Shown here piece by piece: positions 33,652-42,822 of a stretch of DNA of 64,000 nucleotides. The position numbers and the translations under genes are program-made. This DNA comes from Streptomyces sp. WM6386 (GTDB lineage Bacteria > Actinomycetota > Actinomycetes > Streptomycetales > Streptomycetaceae). The notes below the pieces were generated by a model, which searched no databases, was not told the origin of the DNA, and was given only the letters and a program-made list of their open reading frames with translations. Each line of letters starts with the position of its first letter. Position 1 is the first letter of the stretch. Where the stretch lies: the NCBI RefSeq assembly GCF_000972385.1, contig NZ_JXTE01000047.1, forward strand, positions 1 to 64,000, given 5' to 3'.

Positions 33652-34569
33652 ATGACGGGAAACCAGCAGGACTACGAGCCGAAGCACAAGCGGGACCTGA
33701 CGCGTCGCAAGGTCGTCGTGGCGGGCGCGGGCGCCGCCGTGGCCGTGGGGGCGGGCGCCACGCTCGCCTCGGGTGCCTTCGCCGACGAGACGACGAGCAG
33801 CACTTCCGCGAGCAGTACCTCCTCCGCCGAGGTCTGCTACAAGCTCACCTCGGAGACCACCGAGGGGCCGTACTACATCGACGCCGACAAGCTCCGCCGT
33901 GACATCACCGAGGACAAGGAGGGCATCCCGCTCGTCCTCGACCTCAAGGTGATCGACTCGGAGACCTGCAAGCCGATCCGCAACGCCGCCGTGGACATCT
34001 GGCACTGCGACGCCCTGGGCATCTACTCGGGCTACGAGAGCCTGTCGACCGGCGGTGGCGGCACCACCCCCACGGACGCCCCCTCCGGCACCCCGACCGG
34101 TGAGCCGCCGTCGGGTGCGCCGTCCGGTGGCACCGGCGGCGGGGGCCACGAGGAGCCCACCGACGACGAGCGCTATCTGCGCGGCACGTGGAAGACGGAC
34201 AAGCACGGCAAGGTCACCTTCAAGACGGTCTTCCCGGGCTGGTACCGGGGCCGTACCGTCCACATCCACACCAAGGTGCACGTGGGCGGCGAGTGGACGG
34301 ACGCCGGTTACGAGGGCGGCAACACCTGTCACACCGGCCAGTTCTTCTTCGACGAGACGTCCGTGCTCGCCTCCGCCGAGGTCGAGCCGTACTCGACCTC
34401 GACGACCGAGCGCACCACGCTCGACGAGGACACCATCTACGACCAGAGCGGCACCACGGGCGGCCTGCTCAAGCTGAAGTACAACAAGAAGAACATCGCC
34501 AAGGGCGTCACCGGCTCCCTCACGATGGGCGTCGACCCCGACGCGACGAACGAGGGCACCTCGCTGTAA
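33652..34569 (+). CDS. Tat-exported intradiol dioxygenase-like protein (tandem copy 2)
   Basis: 305 residues, paralogue of the preceding gene. Tat-type signal (TRRKVVVAGAGAAVAVGAGA, cleavage near FADE 44-45), Fe ligands expected at Tyr125, Tyr198, His204 and His206. A Gly/Thr/Pro/Ser insertion (about 133-166) occupies the same place as in copy 1 but with a different sequence. Their core and C-terminal halves are nearly identical (VDIWHCDALGIYSGYE, TVFPGWYRGRTVHIHTKVHVGGEWTDAGYEGG), while signal and insertion have diverged, as expected after a tandem duplication. Confidence 0.88.
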   Translation: MTGNQQDYEPKHKRDLTRRKVVVAGAGAAVAVGAGATLASGAFADETTSSTSASSTSSAEVCYKLTSETTEGPYYIDADKLRRDITEDKEGIPLVLDLKVIDSETCKPIRNAAVDIWHCDALGIYSGYESLSTGGGGTTPTDAPSGTPTGEPPSGAPSGGTGGGGHEEPTDDERYLRGTWKTDKHGKVTFKTVFPGWYRGRTVHIHTKVHVGGEWTDAGYEGGNTCHTGQFFFDETSVLASAEVEPYSTSTTERTTLDEDTIYDQSGTTGGLLKLKYNKKNIAKGVTGSLTMGVDPDATNEGTSL

Positions 34570-34584
34570 CCACGGACATGCACC

Positions 34585-34618
34585 AGGGCGCCCGGGACGG
34601 TCAGGTCCCGGGCGCCCT
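34585..34618 (+). terminator. terminator after the dioxygenase pair
   Basis: Stem GGGCGCCCGGGAC (34586-34598) with GTCCCGGGCGCCC (34605-34617), plus an A-T pair and a short T run. Confidence 0.9.
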
Positions 34619-34757
34619 TTGTCGTGAGCCGTCACGGCGTTCTCACAGGAGCCGTACAGACGGCTCGGCATCTGTGCACAGCGGCCCGGGGTCTCATGGG
34701 GACATACGGGGTCGGGTCGCCCCGCCCCGTGGGAGACCGCAAGCGCTGGAGGAAGCG

Positions 34758-35342
34758 ATGGGATACGTCGTACTCGCACTGTTGCTGGTCGTCGGAGCGG
34801 CGGGCGCGGGCGCCGCGGTCGTCGCACCGCGGAGGCAGGGCGGTCGGGCGGAGCCTTTCGTGCCGGTGGCTGTGCCGCCCGCTGTCCCCGATCCCGAGCC
34901 CGGGACCGGCGCCCGTGTCGAGGCCGAGCGGTGGGTCGAGCGGCTCGGGGCCGGGCCGGCGGGGATCGACGCGGCGGGTGACAAGGCGGCCGTGCAGGCC
35001 CTCGCCGACGCGACCGAGCGGTACCGCGCCGCGCGAGGGGAGCTCGCCGCCGGGCGGTACGACACGGCCACGGCGGCCGCCGTCGAGGGCCTCCACTACG
35101 TCCGCGCCGCCCGCACCGCGCTCCGCCTGGACCCCGGGCCCGTCCTGCCCGGCCTGGGCACGCCCGCGGTCACGGCCCGGGACGGGCGGGTCATCCTGGA
35201 CGAGCGGACGTACACCGTCTCCAACCGCTGGCGGGACGGAGTGACGCCGTACTACTACGCGGGCGGGGTCGTCGCCGGGCGCCGGGTTCCCGGGGGCTGG
35301 TACAGCTCGCCCTGGTGGAACCCGGCGCCGGCGGTCGCCTGA
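34758..35342 (+). CDS. membrane-anchored protein of unknown function
   Basis: 194 residues. One N-terminal membrane span or uncleaved signal (MGYVVLALLLVVGAAGAGAAVVAP) is followed by an Ala-rich helical domain (about 55-120) and a C-terminal Tyr/Trp/Gly-rich segment (YTVSNRWRDGVTPYYYAGGVVAGRRVPGGWYSSPWWNPAPAVA). I do not recognise a named family. ATG 34758 is fixed by GGAGGAAGCG directly upstream. A promoter lies probably within the 140 bases after the dioxygenase terminator. Confidence 0.65.
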   Translation: MGYVVLALLLVVGAAGAGAAVVAPRRQGGRAEPFVPVAVPPAVPDPEPGTGARVEAERWVERLGAGPAGIDAAGDKAAVQALADATERYRAARGELAAGRYDTATAAAVEGLHYVRAARTALRLDPGPVLPGLGTPAVTARDGRVILDERTYTVSNRWRDGVTPYYYAGGVVAGRRVPGGWYSSPWWNPAPAVA

Positions 35343-35346
35343 GCGG

Positions 35347-35862
35347 TCAGATCACCCAGAGCAGCCCGGCGCCGCCGAGCAGCGTGCCGCTCTGCTGAGG
35401 GAGCCCGACCGACACAGCCGCGAACATCCTGCTGCCCGGGGCCACAGGGCGGGACGAACCGCCGGAGAAGACCCGGACCGCTCCGTTGAAGTGGTTCTCG
35501 CCGGTCGCGCCGACGAACAGTTCGGGCTTGCCGTCCTTGTACACGTCCCCGGCCGAGACCGTCATACGGCCCGTCCCGGTTCAGGTCGGCCACGGCCAGT
35601 GCGGAGCCGAAGTGGTCGCCCGACTCCGACGGCACCGCCGAGATCACCGGCGGCACGCTCGTGGCCGACGGCCCCGAGACGGGCGGCAACGGGGCGCTCG
35701 ACGTCGACGGCGGGCGACGCCCCCGAAGGAGGCTTCGGGGGCGGCCCGCGCAGGTAGTGCTGAGCGGGTCGGGTGAAGTCGGCCGCGGTTCGGCAGCGCC
35801 CCGCCGCGGGGCGCGACCAGCCACGACGGCGCCGCAGACGAACAACAACCCGTCCACCGCAC
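35347..35862 (-). pseudogene. FG-GAP repeat protein remnant, frameshifted
   Basis: Two frames together give FG-GAP (integrin-like beta-propeller) repeats. The upstream frame ends GDHFGSALAVADLNRDG, and the next frame resumes TVSAGDVYKDGKPELFVGATGENHFNGAVRVFSGG ... GGAGLLWVI. The register changes by one base near 35570. Only about two repeats survive of what is normally a seven-repeat exported protein. The N-terminal part is unrelated low-complexity sequence. Confidence 0.65.
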
Positions 35863-35876
35863 TTCCAGCGGAGCGC

Positions 35877-36242
35877 TCAGCGCGCGACGTACTGGGTGAG
35901 GATCGCCTGCACCTCGTAGATGTCCACGCCCTTGGTGAAGGTCTTCTGGATCGGCACGGAGTTGCCGGAGACCCAGATCTTCAGCTCGGCGTCGAGGTCG
36001 AAGGTGCCGGCCGTCTCCACCGCGAAGTGCGTGATGCTGCGGTACGGGATCGAGTGGTACTCGACCTTCTTGCCGGTGATGCCCTGCTTGTCGACCAGGA
36101 TCAGCCGCCGGTCGGTGAACATGATGACGTCGCGCACCAGCTGGTACGCCGCCTGCACACCCTCACCGGCGCCCAGCAGCTTGGCGAAGTCCGATGCCGC
36201 CTGGGCAGGATCGATGGTGTGCGCGTTGCCGAAAAGTGCCAT
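35877..36242 (-). CDS. bacterial PH-domain protein
   Basis: 121 residues forming one bacterial pleckstrin-homology-like domain: GEGVQAAYQLVRDVIMFTDRRLILVDKQGITGKKVEYHSIPYRSITHFAVETAGTFDLDAELKIWVSG. In other bacteria this family assembles as a ring-like soluble protein; its role is unknown. It has no membrane span. ATG 36242 begins the conserved MALFGN. A separate unknown gene starts 528 bases upstream on the same strand. Confidence 0.85.
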   Translation of the reverse strand: MALFGNAHTIDPAQAASDFAKLLGAGEGVQAAYQLVRDVIMFTDRRLILVDKQGITGKKVEYHSIPYRSITHFAVETAGTFDLDAELKIWVSGNSVPIQKTFTKGVDIYEVQAILTQYVAR

Positions 36243-36305
36243 GGATGAAACCCCCCACTAGTGATCTTCGGGCATGTATAGCGCCTGTGGGGGCGTCTGC
36301 CTAGA

Positions 36306-36770
36306 TCAGGTGTCGTAACTCCCGTCCCAGGGTGGCCCGAAGCCCAGATTGTCCGGGTACAGCTCGGCCCAGAGCTCGTCCTCGTCCTCCCCGGTGACCA
36401 GACCGAACAGGACACCGTCGACGACGAGTTGGAAGGGCCGTACGGCGATGTCGGTGTAGGTGCGCCGGGGCAGACTGCGCAACAGCGTGGCGAGGTGAGC
36501 CCGCGCACGTCCGAGCACCGAACCGTCGCGCTGCTGCTCCGCCCAGGTACCGGCGCACCAGATCTGCGAGTCGCGGTAGTTGCCCTGCGCGTCGAAGGTG
36601 TGCAGTACGGCGTAGAGGCGCTTGTGCTCCTCCCAGCCGCTGTCGAGCCGGAACCCCTTGGGGAAGGCATACGAGACCGACCCGAGGAACTGCCCGTCCG
36701 CGTATAGCCCGATGGCCTCGGTACGGCCGTGCGGCTCGTAGGCGATCGGGATGATCCCAGGTACTGCCAT
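36306..36770 (-). CDS. hypothetical protein
   Basis: 154 residues, soluble, beginning MAVPGIIPIAYEPHGRTEAIGLYADGQFLGSVSYAFPKGF. Mixed alpha/beta composition, no motif I can name; a short RARAHLATLLRSLPRRTYTDIAVRPFQLVVDGVLFGLV block looks like a structural core. ATG 36770 fits composition better than the longer frame from 36818. Same strand as the PH-domain gene, 63 bases before it, so possibly co-transcribed. Confidence 0.6.
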   Translation of the reverse strand: MAVPGIIPIAYEPHGRTEAIGLYADGQFLGSVSYAFPKGFRLDSGWEEHKRLYAVLHTFDAQGNYRDSQIWCAGTWAEQQRDGSVLGRARAHLATLLRSLPRRTYTDIAVRPFQLVVDGVLFGLVTGEDEDELWAELYPDNLGFGPPWDGSYDT

Positions 36771-36918
36771 GGCGCAAACCATACGTAGCTTCTCTGGCAA
36801 GTTCCGCCCCCCATCCATCAGTTGATCACCGAACGGGCAAAAGTTTTACGGCAACCTTTTGGATCTCCACGACCACAGAAGAGTCGGAACTACCCCCCAA
36901 GTACGTAAGGACTCATCC

Positions 36919-38262
36919 GTGGCTGCTCCCGCACACCGCCGGTCTCTCCGTAAGCGCCGCACCCTCGTCGTCTCCGCCGCCGTGGTGGCGGCCGGTGTCG
37001 GCGCGGGCGCGCTGGTGCTGAACGCGAACGCCGGGACCGTCGACCTGTACCACGAGACCCTCGCCGCCAAGGACGGCTGGGCCTCCTCGGGGACGGGCAC
37101 GACCGGCGGCAAGAAGGCCGACGCCGCGCACACCTTCACCGTCTCCACCCGTGCCCAGCTGGTCAAGGCACTGGGCTCGGCCTCCGACACCACGCCCCGG
37201 ATCATCAAGGTCAAGGGCACGATCGACGCCAACACGAACGACGCGGGCAAGAAGCTGACCTGCGCGGACTACGCGTCGGGCACGGGTTACTCGCTGACCT
37301 CGTACCTCAAGGCGTACGACCCGTCGACGTACGGCCGCTCGAAGCTCCCCTCCGGCAGCCAGGAGACGGCCCGCGCCGCCGCGCAGAAGAAGCAGGCCGC
37401 GAACATTGTCTTCAAGGTCCCGGCGAACACGTCGATCGTGGGCGTGCCGGGTACGAAGGCGGGTCTGACCGGCGCGATGCTCCAGATCCAGAACGTGGAC
37501 AACGTCATCGTCCGCAACCTCGCCTTCTCCGCCACCGAGGACTGCTTCCCGCAGTGGGACCCGACCGACGGTGACGACGGCAACTGGAACTCCAACTACG
37601 ACTCGGTGACCCTGCGCGGCGCGACCCATGTCTGGGCGGACCACAACACGTTCACGGACACGCCGCACCTGGACTCCGCGAACCCGAAGTACTACGGCCG
37701 CGAGTACCAGATCCACGACGGCGCGCTGGACATCACCAAGAGCTCCGACCTGGTGACGGTCTCCCGCAACCAGTTCACCAACCACGACAAGACGACCCTG
37801 ATCGGCAGCAGCGACAGCGAGCCCGCCGGCAAGCTGCGCGTCTCGATCCACCACAACATCTACAAGGGCATCACCCAGCGCGCCCCGCTGTCCCGCGTGG
37901 GCCAGGTCCACATCTACAACAACTACTACGACGTGACGCCCCTGAACGGCTACGCGGTGCAGTACAGCATCAACTCCCGCGCCAAGGCCCAGGTCGTCGC
38001 CGAGAACAACTACTGGAAGGTCCCGTCGAGCGTGAAGGTCGCCAAGCTCCTGAGCGGCGACGGCACGGGCGCCATCAAGGGCGGCGGCAACCTCGTGAAC
38101 GGCACGGTGACGGACCTGGTGGCGGCCTACAACGCCGCGTCGTCGAAGGACCTGAAGACGACGGTGAACTGGACCCCGACCCTGACGGCGGGCCTGGAGT
38201 CGTCGGCGAAGAACCTGCCGACGTCACTGGCGACTTCGACGGGTGCGGCCGTCCTGAAGTAG
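36919..38262 (+). CDS. secreted pectate lyase (PL1 family)
   Basis: 447 residues. A basic N-terminus and Sec signal (HRRSLRKRRTLVVSAAVVAAGVGAGALVLNANA) precede a right-handed parallel beta-helix lyase. Diagnostic blocks are NTSIVGVPGTKAGLTGAMLQIQNVDNVIVRNLAF, DSVTLRGATHVWADHNTFTD (vWiDH motif), DGALDITKSSDLVTVSRNQFTNHDKTTLIG (calcium and catalytic region) and VSIHHNIYKGITQRAPLSRVGQVHIYNNYY (RxPxxR active-site arginine region). It cleaves polygalacturonate by beta-elimination, calcium-dependent. GTG 36919 is set by AAGGA eight bases upstream. Confidence 0.95.
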   Translation: MAAPAHRRSLRKRRTLVVSAAVVAAGVGAGALVLNANAGTVDLYHETLAAKDGWASSGTGTTGGKKADAAHTFTVSTRAQLVKALGSASDTTPRIIKVKGTIDANTNDAGKKLTCADYASGTGYSLTSYLKAYDPSTYGRSKLPSGSQETARAAAQKKQAANIVFKVPANTSIVGVPGTKAGLTGAMLQIQNVDNVIVRNLAFSATEDCFPQWDPTDGDDGNWNSNYDSVTLRGATHVWADHNTFTDTPHLDSANPKYYGREYQIHDGALDITKSSDLVTVSRNQFTNHDKTTLIGSSDSEPAGKLRVSIHHNIYKGITQRAPLSRVGQVHIYNNYYDVTPLNGYAVQYSINSRAKAQVVAENNYWKVPSSVKVAKLLSGDGTGAIKGGGNLVNGTVTDLVAAYNAASSKDLKTTVNWTPTLTAGLESSAKNLPTSLATSTGAAVLK

Positions 38263-38357
38263 GGCAGGAGGAATTGGCGGATGTGTCCCACGCCGGGCGA
38301 CAGTGACCTGCGCTTTCGCCGGCTGGGCGGGGACAGATCTGCCAATTGCCGACGTGC

Positions 38358-38390
38358 GGGCCCGGGGACCGTACGTCCCGGGGCCCTTTT
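38358..38390. terminator. terminator between pectate lyase and metG
   Basis: A 12-base stem with one mismatch (38358-38369 with 38375-38386) followed by TTTT; it would serve the rightward pectate lyase gene. Confidence 0.75.
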
Positions 38391-38405
38391 CCGCGTGGGC
38401 GGGGC

Positions 38406-40133
38406 TTACGCGGTCGGTTCGCCGCCGAAGCGGGCCTTGTACGTTTCCAGGTCCTCTTCCGTGAGCTTGGCGAAGAGGACCGGGGGGACCGTGAAGGGGG
38501 TGCCGACGGGGACGGCGGTGAGGGACTTGGCCTCGTCCGTGGAGATCCAGGCGGCCGTGTCGTCCTTGAGGGCGAAGGCCCGGCGCATCGCCGCCGAGGT
38601 GGCCGGGATCAAGGGTTCCGAGACCACCGCGTAGAGGTGGATCAGGTTCATCGCCGTGCGCAGGGTGAGGGCGGCGGCTTCCTGGTCGGTCTTGATCTCC
38701 AGCCAGGGTGCCTTCTCCTCCAGGTAGGAGTTGCCCGCGGACCACAGGGCGCGCAGGGCGGCCGCGGCCTTGCGGAACTGGAGGGCCTCCATCTGCTCCT
38801 CGTACTCGGCGAGGAGGCGGGCGATCTCCTCGCCCAGCTTCGCCTCCGCCGCGCCCGGCTCGCCGCCCGCGGGGACCTCCTCGCCGAAGCGCTTCTTGGA
38901 GAAGGACAGGACGCGGTTGACGAAGTTGCCGAGGGTGTCGGCGAGGTCCTTGTTCACCGTGGCGGTGAAGTGCTCCCAGGTGAAGGACGAGTCGTCGGAC
39001 TCGGGAGCGTTGGCGATCAGGAAGTAGCGCCAGTAGTCGGCCGGGAGGATGTCCAGGGCCTGGTCCGTGAAGACGCCCCGCCGCTGGCTCGTGGAGAACT
39101 TTCCGCCGTAGTACGTCAGCCAGTTGAAGGCCTTGACGTAGTCCACCTTCTTCCACGGCTCCCGGACGCCGAGCTCCGTCGCCGGGAACATCACCGTGTG
39201 GAAGGGGACGTTGTCCTTCGCCATGAACTCGGTGTAGCGGACCGGGTTCTCGCCGGAGTCGGCCTCGTACCACCAGGACTTCCAGTCCCGGTTCTCCGGG
39301 TCCAGGTCCGACCACTCCTTCGTCGCGCCGATGTACTCGATCGGGGCGTCGAACCAGACGTAGAAGACCTTGCCCTCGGCCGCCAGCTCCGGCCACGTGT
39401 CCGCCGGGACCGGGACGCCCCAGTCCAGGTCACGGGTGATCGCACGGTCGTGCAGGCCCTCGGTCAGCCACTTGCGGGCGATGGAGGAGGCCAGCTGGGG
39501 CCACTCGTCCTCGTGGCGGGAGACCCACTCCTCGACCTCGTGCTGGAGCTTGGACTGGAGGAGGAAGAGGTGCTTGGTCTCCCTCACTTCGAGATCCGTG
39601 GAGCCCGAGATCGCCGAGCGCGGGTCGATCAGGTCGGTCGGGTCCAGGACGCGGGTGCAGTTCTCGCACTGGTCGCCGCGGGCCTTGTCGTAGCCGCAGT
39701 GGGGGCAGGTGCCCTCGACGTAGCGGTCCGGGAGGAAGCGGCCGTCGGTGGGGGAGTACACCTGGCGGATCGCCCGCTCCTCGATGAAGCCGTTCTCGTT
39801 GAGGCGGCGTGCGAAGTGCTGGGTGATCTCGACGTTCTGCTCGCTGGAGCTGCGGCCGAAGTAGTCGAAGGCCAGCGCGAAGCCGTCGTAGACCGCCTTC
39901 TGGGCGTCGTGCGCCTGGGCGCAGAACTCGGCGACGCTGAGCCCCGCCTCCTTCGCGGCGAGCTCGGCGGGGGTGCCGTGCTCGTCGGTGGCGCAGATGT
40001 AGAGGACGTCGTGGCCGCGCTGGCGGAGGTACCGGGAGTACACGTCCGCCGGGAGCATCGACCCCACCATGTTGCCCAGGTGCTTGATCCCGTTGATGTA
40101 CGGAAGGGCGCTGGTGATGAGGTGTCGAGCCAT
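38406..40133 (-). CDS. metG: methionyl-tRNA synthetase
   Basis: 575 residues. The HIGH-like motif lies in [16 protein letters not shown] (about 6-21). The connective domain has one zinc knuckle ([17 protein letters not shown]), and the KMSKS equivalent is KFSTSQ. The helical anticodon domain contains the W-containing [23 protein letters not shown] region. It lacks the C-terminal tRNA-binding EMAP domain seen in some bacteria. It charges both initiator and elongator tRNA-Met. ATG 40133 begins the conserved [12 protein letters not shown]. Upstream lies a fossil transposable element rather than a gene. Confidence 0.97.
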   Translation of the reverse strand: MARHLITSALPYINGIKHLGNMVGSMLPADVYSRYLRQRGHDVLYICATDEHGTPAELAAKEAGLSVAEFCAQAHDAQKAVYDGFALAFDYFGRSSSEQNVEITQHFARRLNENGFIEERAIRQVYSPTDGRFLPDRYVEGTCPHCGYDKARGDQCENCTRVLDPTDLIDPRSAISGSTDLEVRETKHLFLLQSKLQHEVEEWVSRHEDEWPQLASSIARKWLTEGLHDRAITRDLDWGVPVPADTWPELAAEGKVFYVWFDAPIEYIGATKEWSDLDPENRDWKSWWYEADSGENPVRYTEFMAKDNVPFHTVMFPATELGVREPWKKVDYVKAFNWLTYYGGKFSTSQRRGVFTDQALDILPADYWRYFLIANAPESDDSSFTWEHFTATVNKDLADTLGNFVNRVLSFSKKRFGEEVPAGGEPGAAEAKLGEEIARLLAEYEEQMEALQFRKAAAALRALWSAGNSYLEEKAPWLEIKTDQEAAALTLRTAMNLIHLYAVVSEPLIPATSAAMRRAFALKDDTAAWISTDEAKSLTAVPVGTPFTVPPVLFAKLTEEDLETYKARFGGEPTA

Positions 40134-40234
40134 CGGGGGCTGCTCCCAGGTCGGAATTCTCGGTGCTTTGCGAACCAAGAAATCGTATCCGACAGCGGTG
40201 GGCCGCCCGCTCTCCGTATTGAGGGTCGACACCC

Positions 40235-40495
40235 TCCCCCTCTCAAAAGAGGGGGATTCCAACCCAGGCGGGTTGAGGTTCACGGGCGCTCGAACGGCTG
40301 GTGGCCATTGTCACCCCTCCGGCACCGGCCGTTCGCCGGGGGCGGGGAATCCCGCCCTGTCCTGCCGCGATGTTGATCCTTGCGTTTTCATCGGCGTTGC
40401 AAGAGCCAAGCCGACTTCGTCTGCGTATCCTGCGGCTTCACTTGGAGACGGCGGTCTGAAGGGGCTTCCACCCCGCCTGGAAGGCGGGGTGGAAG
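40235..40495. mobile_element. fossil IS200/IS605 (TnpB-type) element: terminal hairpins and TnpB zinc-ribbon remnant
   Basis: The stretch between metG and the VWA gene holds a left hairpin TCCCCCTCT/AGAGGGGGA (40235-40256, loop CAAA), a small stem CAACCC/GGGTTG (40260-40275), a stem GGCGGG/CCCGCC (40341-40356) and a right 14-bp hairpin CTTCCACCCCGCCT/AGGCGGGGTGGAAG (40465-40495). Between them, 40380-40450 reads on the plus strand as RFHRRCKSQADFVCVSCGFTW, the second zinc knuckle of TnpB (normally ...CxxCGxxxxADxNAA). Most of tnpB and all of tnpA are gone. Subterminal hairpins are what the IS200/IS605 transposase recognises, so the ends could still be mobilised in trans. Confidence 0.7.
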
Positions 40496-40524
40496 AGGAC
40501 GGCAGGAGACGGGATCGCTGGGGG

Positions 40525-42528
40525 CTACGGGCGCCAGTCGATCAGTACGCCGTCGTAGAGCTCCGCGTCCGTGAGTTCCTTGGGGGTCGGGCCCGCGTGG
40601 AAGAAGGCCGTGTTGTCGGTCTTCAGTTTGCGGAGGTAGTCGAACGCCTTGTTCTCGTGCTCGCCGAACGCGACGAAGGAGAAGAACACCGAGGGGTGGG
40701 TCTTCGCGGCGTCGGTCAGGGCCTGGGTGGCGGGGGTCTTCGCGTCGGGGGCGCCGTCGGTCTGGAAGACGACCAGGGCGGGGGTCTGCGCGTCGGGGAT
40801 GTTCTTGTCGTAGTGGGCGAGTACGGCTTCCACGGCGGCGTGGTAGCTGGTGCGGCCCATGCGGCCGAGGCCGGCGTGCGCCTCGTCGATCGCGTCCTTC
40901 GGGGAGGCGGGGGTGAGGTCGGTGGTGCCGTCGACCTCGGTGGAGAAGAAGACGACGTGGACGGCGGGGGTGCCGGCTTCGGTGTCCGGGGTGAGGTGGG
41001 TCGCGAGCGCGAGGGTCTGGTCGGCGAGGGCCTGAGCGGAGCCGTCCTTGTAGTACGGGCGCATGCTCGCCGAGCGGTCCAGGACGAGGTAGGTCCTGGC
41101 GCGGGCGGTGGTGAGGCCGGCCTTGGCGAGGGCGAGGGCGGCGGCGTCGTGGGCGACCGTCGCCTCGGCTTCGCCTTCGGCGGCCGCGGCGATCGGTTCG
41201 GGGGGGGTGGGTTCCTCGACGGCCGACTGCGGGTCGGGTTCTGCCGCCGGCTCGGGGGCGCTCTCTTCGGCGGACGGCTCGGGCTGGGTTTCAGCGACCG
41301 CCTCGGACTCGGTGGTGGGCTCGGGGGCGGGCTCTACGACCGGCTCCGGGGTGGGCTCCTCCGTGACCTGCGCGACCGCCTCCGGCGAGGTTTCCTCGAC
41401 GACCGTCTCGGGCTCGGCCTCTACGGCGGGCTCAGTGGTCTCGGTTTCCACGGCAGCGGCCGCCTCGGCGGGCTCCGGCGCGGGCTCCTCGGCCACGGGC
41501 TCCGCCTCGGGAGCCGTTTCCGCAGTTGCTTCCGGGGTGGGCTCGTCCTCGACAGGAGCCTCGGCGGAGGGTGCCTCCTCTGCGGTCGGCTCTTCGACGA
41601 CGGGCGTCTCATCGGTGGCCGGGGCCTCGGCGGGGGCGACCTCCGCGACGGGCTCCTCGGCAGTCGTCGGCTCCTCTGCGGCCGCGTCCGGCGCGGACGC
41701 CTCGACCGCAGGCTCCGGCTCAGGCTCGGGGGCGGCTTCGGCGGTGGGCTCCGGCTGGGTCTCCGCGGCCGGCTCCGGGGCGGTTTCCGCGACCGGCTCG
41801 GTGTCGGCTGTCGCGGCGGGTTCCTCGGCCGTCGGCGCCTCTTCCGTGACGGGTTCGGCAGCCGTCTCGTGCACGGCGGTCTCCTTGACCGCAGGCTCCG
41901 GCTCAGGCTCGGGGGCGGCTTCGGCGGTGGGCTCCGGCTGGGTCTCCGTGACCGGCTCCGGGGCGGTTTCCGCGACCGGCTCGGTGTCGGCTGTCGCGGC
42001 GGGTTCCTCGGCCGTCGGCGCCTCTTCCGTGGCGGGTTCGGCAGCCGTCTCGTGCACGGCGGTCTCCTCGACCGGCGCGGACTCCTCGACCTTCGCCTTC
42101 TCCTTGACCGGCTCCGCCACGGCGGTCTCCGCCACAGCCTCCGCGGTGGGGACCGGCGTCGGCTCCTCCGCGGACTCAGCGGCCGCTCCCGGTGTCGCCT
42201 CCTCGGCGACCACCGGCGCGGTATCCGCCGAGCCCGCCGCGGGCTCCCGTTCATCCGCCGGGCCGGCCGGCTTCGGTACCGCCACGTTGTCGAACGCCGC
42301 CGACACCAGATCGTGCTCGTCCTTGGTCGACAGGGACGCCGACGTCGACGGACGCTGCTCCGGGACCTGAACCGAGGCCGAGGCCGAGGCCGGGGCCGGC
42401 GTCGGGGTCGAGGGCTCGGGTGACGGCGAGGGCACCGTCGGCTTTGTCCCTTCCGCACCCTCTGCCTCGGCGCTACGCCCCTTGCGTGACCGGCCGAACG
42501 CGTTCCGCAGGAGAGTGAGAATGCCCAT
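40525..42528 (-). CDS. VWA-domain protein with long repetitive Glu/Pro/Ala/Thr linker
   Basis: 667 residues. A short basic N-terminus ([18 protein letters not shown]) is followed by a ~440-residue low-complexity acidic region ([20 protein letters not shown] repeats) and a C-terminal VWA domain (about 478-667) with MIDAS D484-S-A-S (LVLDRSASM), [28 protein letters not shown] and [10 protein letters not shown]. The VWA resembles TerY-type and similar cytoplasmic adaptor VWAs in tellurium/stress loci. No signal peptide is visible, so it is probably cytoplasmic. It contains a 183-bp internal tandem duplication. ATG 42528 follows AAGGG. Confidence 0.85.
41704..42069 (-). repeat. 183-bp tandem duplication inside the VWA gene
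   Basis: Two nearly identical 183-base (61-codon) units lie head to tail (about 41704-41886 and 41887-42069). They encode ...HETAAEP(A/V)[26 protein letters not shown]..., and only a few codons differ. The 61-codon length keeps the frame. Confidence 0.8.
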
Positions 42529-42717
42529 GTGCGCAACCCTTCGCGTGAGTTGATGCCCGTAAATCCCTGGCCAGGACGGACACGTAAGGTTAGCGGCCTC
42601 GGATGGTGATCTTGGGGAGGGGCGGACACAGGACCCTGCCTCCGTCAAGACCGCCAACCGGCCACAGGCCGGTCCCCATCCTCCCCCGGGCCGCCAACTC
42701 CCTTACCGCTACCTCGG

Positions 42718-42739
42718 ATTCACCGGCCGTTCACCGAGA
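42718..42739 (+). promoter_or_regulatory. PHO-box-like direct repeat before phoX
   Basis: Two 11-base units in register: ATTCACCGGCC (42718-42728) and GTTCACCGAGA (42729-42739). PhoP of Streptomyces binds 11-bp direct repeats of the type GTTCACCnnnn. A -10-like TAGCGT lies at 42767-42772. It therefore fits phosphate-starvation control. Confidence 0.65.
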
Positions 42740-42822
42740 GTCCCCGCTGCCGCACAAACGGGCTCCTAGCGTCCGTGACGCGGATTCAAGGGGATTCCAT
42801 GGGGAAGCAAGGGGAATACAAA

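Noticed and set aside
41704..42069. Tandem repeats considered as a CRISPR array
   Set aside because: Only two 183-base units without spacers, and they encode a periodic protein linker.
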